A stretch of 64,000 nucleotides of DNA. Source: Altererythrobacter sp. Root672. Its GTDB lineage: Bacteria > Pseudomonadota > Alphaproteobacteria > Sphingomonadales > Sphingomonadaceae. Positions 59,581 through 64,000 of the stretch are shown in pieces; position 1 is the stretch's first letter; every line of letters begins with the position of its first letter. Position numbers and translations under genes: made by a program. Under the pieces are notes generated by a model. It did not search any database, was not told the DNA's origin, and saw nothing but the letters and a program-made list of their open reading frames with translations. The stretch is taken from NCBI RefSeq assembly GCF_001427865.1, contig NZ_LMHH01000002.1:267501-331500 (forward strand), given 5' to 3'.

Positions 59581-59710
59581 TGCGCTCTCCGCCCTATGCC
59601 AGAACCGCGTTCGCTGAAGGCGGTTGGACTGCCGACTATTCGACGCAAGGACTTGCCAGCGGGCCCCGCGCTTGACAAGCGGGGTGGCAAGGCGCTCTTC
59701 CGCGCCATTG

Positions 59711-59754
59711 AGCATTGCGCGAAAAAGTGGAAACCGGTTTTTCGCAAGTCGCAA
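59711..59754. repeat. Long imperfect palindrome upstream of acp
   Basis: CATTGCG (59711-59717) pairs with CGCAATG (59748-59754) and GCGAAAAA (59717-59724) pairs with TTTTTCGC (59736-59743) around GTGGAAACCGG. Similar AAAAAGTGG...ACCGGTTTTT elements are scattered in alphaproteobacterial genomes. It lies 48 bases before the acyl carrier protein gene. Confidence 0.75.
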
Positions 59755-59801
59755 TGCGACAACCTGGATTGCGCCGCGGCGCTGGAATTGAGGAAGCTCT
59801 C

Positions 59802-60044
59802 ATGGTTCGCGAAGACGTCGACAGCCGCATCCGCACGCTGATCGAACCGTTCAACAAGAAGAACGTCGAACTGGCCGATGCCACGACGTTCGCCGGCGAT
59901 CTCGAGTTCGACAGCCTGACCGTCATGGACTTTGTCGCCGCGATCGAGGACGAATTCGACATCATCATCAGCATGAACCAGCAGGCCGAGATCGAAAGCT
60001 ACGGCGATCTCGTCAACGCGGTGTGTTCGCTGGCGAAGGACTGA
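59802..60044 (+). CDS. Acyl carrier protein for sphingolipid synthesis
   Basis: An 80-residue ACP with phosphopantetheine Ser38 in the motif LEFDSLTVMDF. Start ATG 59802 is preferred to the longer frame from 59715. It sits directly upstream of serine palmitoyltransferase, overlapping its ATG by one base, the arrangement known for a dedicated ACP that supplies the acyl chain for bacterial sphingolipids. The acidic C-terminal half (EDEFDIIISMNQQAEIESYG) is typical of ACPs. Confidence 0.9.
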   Translation: MVREDVDSRIRTLIEPFNKKNVELADATTFAGDLEFDSLTVMDFVAAIEDEFDIIISMNQQAEIESYGDLVNAVCSLAKD

Positions 60045-61303
60045 TGGCGACCATGAGCGAAGGAATCAGCCAGGCGGACAAGCCTGAAGTGCTCGAAGGT
60101 CACGAACGCGACCTGTTCAGCAAGTTCGACGACATCATCCACACCCGCGAGACGCTTCTCGCCAGCGGGGTTGAGGATCCGTTCAGCCTGGTGATGGAGC
60201 AAGTGCTCTCGCCGACCCGCGCGGTCTGCAACGGGCGCGATACGATCCTGCTCGGCACCTACAACTACATGGGCATGACCTTCGACCCCGACGTGATCGA
60301 GGCCGGCAAGAACGCGCTCGAGAACTTCGGCGCCGGAACCACCGGCAGCCGGGTCCTCAACGGCACATACCGCGGGCACCGCGATGTCGAGGACGCGCTG
60401 CGTGAGTTCTATGCCATGGATCATGCCATGGTGTTCTCGACTGGCTACCAGGCCAACCTCGGGATCATCTCCACGATTGCCGGCAAGGGCGACTACATCG
60501 TCCTCGACATCGATTCGCACGCGAGCATCTGGGACGGCTGCGCGCTCGGCAATGCCGAGGTGGTGCCGTTCAAGCACAACGACATCGAGGCGATGGACAA
60601 GCGGCTCGGCCGCATCCCCGAAGGCGCCGGCAAGCTGGTCGTCCTCGAAGGCGTCTACTCGATGCTCGGCGACATCGCCCCGCTCAAGGAGATGATCGCG
60701 GTCGCCAAGAAGCACGGCGCCATGGTCCTGGTCGACGAGGCGCACTCGATGGGCTTCATCGGCGAAAACGGCCGCGGCGTGGCCGAGGCGCAGGGCGTGC
60801 TCGACGATGTCGACTTCGTCATCGGCACCTTCTCCAAGAGCGTCGGCACCGTCGGCGGCTTCTGCGTTTCGAACCACCCGAAGTTCGAGATCATGCGGCT
60901 GGTCTGCCGCCCCTACGTGTTCACCGCCAGCCTGCCGCCGAGCGTGGTCGCCACCGCCGCCACCTCGATCCGCAAGCTGATGCACGGCTCCAACAAGCGC
61001 GCGCATCTGTGGGAGAACTCCAAGCGCCTGCACGGTGGGTTGACCCAGCTCGGCTTCAAGCTCGGCACCGCAGAGCCGCAGAGCGCGATCGTCGCGGTCA
61101 TCATGCCCGACCTCGAACATGGCGCGGCGATGTGGGAAGCGCTGCTCAAGGAAGGCCTCTACGTCAACCTCGCCCGCCCGCCGGCGACCCCGGCGAACAT
61201 GACCCTGCTGCGCTGTTCGCTCTGCGCCGAGCACTCGAGCGAAGAGGTCGAGACTATTCTCGGCATGTTCGAACGCGCCGGAAAGGCCGTGGGGATCATT
61301 TAG
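60044..61303 (+). CDS. spt: Serine palmitoyltransferase
   Basis: A 419-residue PLP enzyme of the alpha-oxoamine synthase family. Schiff-base Lys265 is in GTFSKSVGTVGGF; YNYMGMTFDPDV, GTTGSRVLNGTYRGHRDVE, HASIWDGC and VLVDEAHSMGFIG are the other family blocks. It condenses serine and an acyl thioester to start sphingolipid synthesis. The ATG at 60044 overlaps the ACP stop by one base. Its 3' end overlaps the convergent MBL gene by eight bases. The adjacent ACP makes sphingolipid synthesis much more likely than the alternatives KBL or BioF. Confidence 0.95.
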   Translation: MATMSEGISQADKPEVLEGHERDLFSKFDDIIHTRETLLASGVEDPFSLVMEQVLSPTRAVCNGRDTILLGTYNYMGMTFDPDVIEAGKNALENFGAGTTGSRVLNGTYRGHRDVEDALREFYAMDHAMVFSTGYQANLGIISTIAGKGDYIVLDIDSHASIWDGCALGNAEVVPFKHNDIEAMDKRLGRIPEGAGKLVVLEGVYSMLGDIAPLKEMIAVAKKHGAMVLVDEAHSMGFIGENGRGVAEAQGVLDDVDFVIGTFSKSVGTVGGFCVSNHPKFEIMRLVCRPYVFTASLPPSVVATAATSIRKLMHGSNKRAHLWENSKRLHGGLTQLGFKLGTAEPQSAIVAVIMPDLEHGAAMWEALLKEGLYVNLARPPATPANMTLLRCSLCAEHSSEEVETILGMFERAGKAVGII

Positions 61304-62183
61304 ACCCGACGGGCCTTCGCACCGGTTTCACTGGCAGCCGGAGGTAGCTGACGCCGTTCGCTTCGGCCGGTGGCAAGCGGCCTGCTCTGATGTTGACCTG
61401 GATCGAGGGCAGCAGCAGCCGCGGGACGGCGAGTCCGGTGTCGCGTGCCTCGCGCATGGCGACGAACTCGTCCTCGCTGACGCCGTCATGGACATGAACG
61501 TTGGCGCGGCGTTCTTCTCCGACAGTGGTTTCCCAGCGATAGTCCTCGCGGCCCGGCGCCTTGTAGTCGTGGCACAAGAACAGCCGGGTTTCCTCGGGCA
61601 AGGCAAGCAAGCGGCGGATCGAACGATAGAGCTGGCGCGCGTCGCCGCCTGGAAAGTCGGCGCGCGCCGTGCCGTAGTCCGGCATGAACAGCGTGTCGCC
61701 AACGAACACGGCATCACCGATCCGATAGGCCAAGTCCGCCGGCGTGTGGCCGGGGACGTGCATCACCTCGACCTCAAGTTCGCCAATCGCGAAGCGTTCT
61801 CCATCGGCGAACAGGCGATCGAAGTCGGAGCCATCGGTTTTGAGATCGTCGGCCAGGAACATCGGCCGGAAGATCTTCTGCACGTCGCGGATGTGCTCCC
61901 CGATGCCGATCTTTGCGCCGGTTTCTGCCTTGAGGAACGGCGCGGCGGAGAGGTGATCGGCATGGGCATGGGTTTCCAGCACCCATTCCACAGTCAGGCC
62001 TTCCTCGCGGGCGGCTGCCAGAATCGCTTCGGCCGAACGAACATCGGCCTCGCCCGAGGCAAGGTCGAAGTCGAGCACTGGATCAATGATGGCGGCGCGG
62101 CGCGTCACCGGGTCCGATACGAGATAGCTGACGGTGAAAGTCGGCTCGTCAAAGAAGGCGCGAATCTGCGGCTGGGGGGCCAT
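61296..62183 (-). CDS. MBL-fold hydrolase of the Blh/persulfide dioxygenase group
   Basis: A 295-residue metallo-beta-lactamase-fold protein with HAHADHL (72-78), the later HVPGHTPADLAY and FVGDTLFMPDYG metal residues, and LFLCHDYKAPGR. Its length and metal layout match the beta-lactamase-like hydrolase (Blh/ETHE1-like), which converts persulfides. It is divergent from the ArsR gene, as in known BigR operons. The start at 62183 is preferred to 62240. Confidence 0.88.
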   Translation of the reverse strand: MAPQPQIRAFFDEPTFTVSYLVSDPVTRRAAIIDPVLDFDLASGEADVRSAEAILAAAREEGLTVEWVLETHAHADHLSAAPFLKAETGAKIGIGEHIRDVQKIFRPMFLADDLKTDGSDFDRLFADGERFAIGELEVEVMHVPGHTPADLAYRIGDAVFVGDTLFMPDYGTARADFPGGDARQLYRSIRRLLALPEETRLFLCHDYKAPGREDYRWETTVGEERRANVHVHDGVSEDEFVAMREARDTGLAVPRLLLPSIQVNIRAGRLPPAEANGVSYLRLPVKPVRRPVGSK

Positions 62184-62246
62184 GGCGGAACTCCTGGTTC
62201 GATTGCTCTTGACATATATAAGGATATACTTATTTAGCAAGTCCTA

Positions 62247-62579
62247 ATGGAACAGTCTCTCAATCCCCCGATGGATCTCGCTACCTTCGAAGCGCACGCA
62301 GGAACCGTGGCCGATCTGCTCAAGGCGCTGGGTAACCAGCGCCGGCTGATGGTTATGTGCAAACTTGCCGAACATGGCGAGGTGACGGTCGGCACGCTGG
62401 CCGACGAAGTGGGCCTGGGCCAATCCGCCCTGTCTCAACACCTCGCCCGCATGCGCTCCGAAGGTCTGGTGACGTTTCGGCGCGAAAGCCAGACGCTTTG
62501 GTACCGTATCGCCGATCCCCGGTGTGGGAGGCTGCTCGCCACGCTCTACGAGCTTTATTGCAAGGATTCGGACCAGTGA
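62247..62579 (+). CDS. ArsR-family sulfide/persulfide sensor (BigR/SqrR-like)
   Basis: A 110-residue winged helix repressor. VGTLADEVGLGQSALSQHLARMRSEG is the helix-turn-helix region. Cys38 (MVMCKLAEHG) and Cys105 (ELYCKDSDQ) are 67 residues apart, close to the pair in BigR/SqrR that forms a sulfur bridge; a third Cys93 is extra. It would repress the divergent MBL gene and the operon downstream until persulfides appear. GTGA overlap with the rhodanese gene shows coupling. Confidence 0.85.
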   Translation: MEQSLNPPMDLATFEAHAGTVADLLKALGNQRRLMVMCKLAEHGEVTVGTLADEVGLGQSALSQHLARMRSEGLVTFRRESQTLWYRIADPRCGRLLATLYELYCKDSDQ

Positions 62580-63085
62580 CCTTACCCAAAGTCTCTCCCA
62601 CCGAGGCCCGCACCATGGTGCAGAACGGCGCGAGGATGATCGACATTCGCGGGCGCGACGAGTTCGCGCGGTCGCGCGCGGTGGGCGCCAAGAATGTGCC
62701 CGTCGAGGAAATCGAGTCCCTGGAGGCCGGTGGACCCGTGGTCTTTCTTTGCCGCTCCGGCATGAGGACCGTCACTAACGCGGCGAAGCTTGGCGCGGCC
62801 TGCGGCGGCGAGGCCTACATTCTCGATGGCGGCCTCGATGCATGGCGCGCTGCCGGCCTCGCAACCGAGGACGATCGCTCGCAGCCGCTCGAGATCATGC
62901 GCCAGGTGCAGATCGTCGCAGGATCACTCGTGCTTATCGGTGTGGTGCTGGGCTTCCTCGTGACGCCGCTACTCTTCGGCTTGTCCGCCTTCGTCGGCGC
63001 CGGGCTGGTAATGGCCGGTGTCACAGGCTGGTGCGGCATGGCGCAGCTGCTGCGCGGCATGCCATGGAACCGCCGGGCAGCCTGA
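62576..63085 (+). CDS. Rhodanese-DUF2892 fusion
   Basis: A 169-residue protein: an N-terminal rhodanese domain with active-site Cys59 (VVFLCRSGMRT) and a C-terminal DUF2892-like pair of membrane helices (QIVAGSLVLIGVVLGFLV and GAGLVMAGVTGWCGMAQLL). The GTG start overlaps the ArsR stop (GTGA). It would handle sulfane sulfur at the membrane, between the sensor and the TSUP permease genes. Confidence 0.88.
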   Translation: MTLPKVSPTEARTMVQNGARMIDIRGRDEFARSRAVGAKNVPVEEIESLEAGGPVVFLCRSGMRTVTNAAKLGAACGGEAYILDGGLDAWRAAGLATEDDRSQPLEIMRQVQIVAGSLVLIGVVLGFLVTPLLFGLSAFVGAGLVMAGVTGWCGMAQLLRGMPWNRRAA

Positions 63086-63089
63086 TCCG

Positions 63090-63881
63090 GTGGACCCGCT
63101 CACGATCCTGGCGGCCCTGGCCGCGGGGGCAGCGATTGGGTTCGTCCTTGGCCTGGTGGGCGGCGGCGGCTCGATCCTGGCCGTCCCGCTGCTTGTCTAT
63201 GTCGTCGGCGTCGAATCGCCACACGCGGCGATAGGCACAGCGGCCGTGGCCGTCGCGCTCAACGCGGCGGCCGGGCTTGCCGGTCATGCTCGGGCGGGCA
63301 ACGTGAAATGGCCTTGTGCCCTTGTCTTTGCCGGCGCCGGCGTAGTCGGGGCGCTGATCGGCGCCGAAGCCGGCAAGGCGCTCGACGGTGAAAAGCTGCT
63401 GGCCTTGTTCGGCGGGCTTATGGTCGTCATCGGAGCGATCATGATCTGGCGGCGCGGCGGAGTGGAAGATCCGGACGTTCGGCTCGACCGCACCACTGCG
63501 CGGCACTTGTTGCCTCGGCTCATCCCGGCCGGACTGGCGGTGGGCCTTCTGGCGGGCTTCTTCGGTATCGGCGGGGGCTTCCTGATCGTGCCCGCGCTAC
63601 TGTTCGCGACGGCCATGCCGACCGGAGTGGCAATCGGAACTTCGCTGGTCGTAGTGACAGCTCTCGGCGCCAGCACCGCTGGCTCTTACGCGGTGTCCGG
63701 TCTTGTCGATTGGAAACTTGTCGCGCTGCTAGTGCTGGGCGGGCTGGCCGGAACCCTGCCGGGCCGACTGGCCGGACGCGCCCTCGCCGGGCGGAAAGGC
63801 GTCCTCAACACGGGGTTTGCCATGATGGTCATCGCCATTGGCCTCGCCATCGTGTGGCAGGGTATTTCGACTTTCAGCTGA
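63090..63881 (+). CDS. TSUP-family sulfite/sulfur exporter
   Basis: A 263-residue multi-pass permease of the TauE/SafE (TSUP) family, with two related halves: GFVLGLVGGGGSILAVPLLV and AGFFGIGGGFLIVPALLF. The start is GTG 63090, four bases after the rhodanese stop; the frame extends further upstream but would enter the rhodanese gene. In BigR-type operons such proteins are thought to export sulfite or sulfur compounds. Confidence 0.88.
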   Translation: MDPLTILAALAAGAAIGFVLGLVGGGGSILAVPLLVYVVGVESPHAAIGTAAVAVALNAAAGLAGHARAGNVKWPCALVFAGAGVVGALIGAEAGKALDGEKLLALFGGLMVVIGAIMIWRRGGVEDPDVRLDRTTARHLLPRLIPAGLAVGLLAGFFGIGGGFLIVPALLFATAMPTGVAIGTSLVVVTALGASTAGSYAVSGLVDWKLVALLVLGGLAGTLPGRLAGRALAGRKGVLNTGFAMMVIAIGLAIVWQGISTFS

Positions 63882-63896
63882 AGGCTTGCTGCCCCA

Positions 63897-64000
63897 TCAG
63901 GCGAAGCTGGAATTAAGCGCAGCCGCCGAACACTTGTCCGCCGAGCCCTCGCCGCCATGCCCGAGCAAGGTCACCGCCGCGAATCCGGCAATCACCAGCA
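63897..64000 (-). CDS. C-terminal end of an unidentified gene (continues past window)
   Basis: Reading leftward from the window edge, one frame is open for about 33 residues and stops at TGA (63897-63899): LVIAGFAAVTLLGHGGEGSA then DKCSAAALNSSFA. It could be the tail of a small secreted or membrane protein, or a chance frame. The rest lies outside the window. Confidence 0.3.
   Translation of the reverse strand, partial: LVIAGFAAVTLLGHGGEGSADKCSAAALNSSFA

Overview
The window looks like chromosome of a GC-rich alphaproteobacterium of the order Sphingomonadales, probably Erythrobacteraceae or Sphingomonadaceae. The reasons are a serine palmitoyltransferase with its own acyl carrier protein (sphingolipid synthesis), an UrcA-family protein, a DivK/DUF3572 pair, COQ9, the mitochondrial-type ubiquinol-cytochrome c chaperone, HslUV and a large TonB-dependent receptor. 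Genus is not decidable from the sequence alone.

Layout. 1-22 kb is mostly housekeeping: the end of a polysaccharide flippase, a retropepsin-like protease, an ATM1-type ABC exporter, a cytochrome c gene followed by two related small membrane proteins, a TPR-sulfotransferase, hslV-hslU, bamE, a bc1 chaperone with YceD, ssb, feoA-feoB, coq9, an ankyrin protein, a SCO copper chaperone, ribD-ribE, an aromatic/aspartate aminotransferase and an EipA-like (DUF1134) protein.

22.1-39.6 kb is a genomic island inserted in the 3' end of tRNA-Ser(GCT). A 14-bp copy of the tRNA end (22145-22158) recurs at 39599-39612 beside a tyrosine integrase. The integrase end (34.7-39.4 kb) is a compact mobile core: an AlpA-like excisionase/regulator, a putative HUH replication protein, an HGG-motif protein and several unknowns. 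The cargo (22.4-34.6 kb) is a five-gene operon built around a DyP-type peroxidase, a 1544-residue autotransporter with a Thr-Pro linker of about 110 residues, and a secreted TonB-C-like protein. At least five copies of a related imperfect palindromic repeat are scattered through the cargo but not seen in the mobile core.

39.6-47 kb holds a TonB-dependent receptor, an UrcA protein, a BTAD/SARP-type regulator with TPRs and, convergent with it, a two-gene operon made of an 87-residue Cys-free peptide gene and a single-polypeptide YcaO-TfuA fusion. This has the look of an uncharacterised thioamide-type RiPP or peptide-modification locus and is the most interesting part of the window.

47.3-55.2 kb is a tightly overlapping type IV secretion operon (VirB1, B2, B3, B4, B6, B9, B10, B11) with no VirB5, B7, B8 or VirD4 inside it. 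55.2-64 kb returns to chromosomal genes: a FemAB-like acyltransferase, GDPD, RidA, a HAD hydrolase, DUF3572/DivK, an orphan PycTM-like membrane protein, acp-spt, and a BigR-type sulfide-response locus (MBL hydrolase, ArsR sensor, rhodanese-DUF2892, TSUP permease). All calls rest on reading motifs by eye; no database search was possible.
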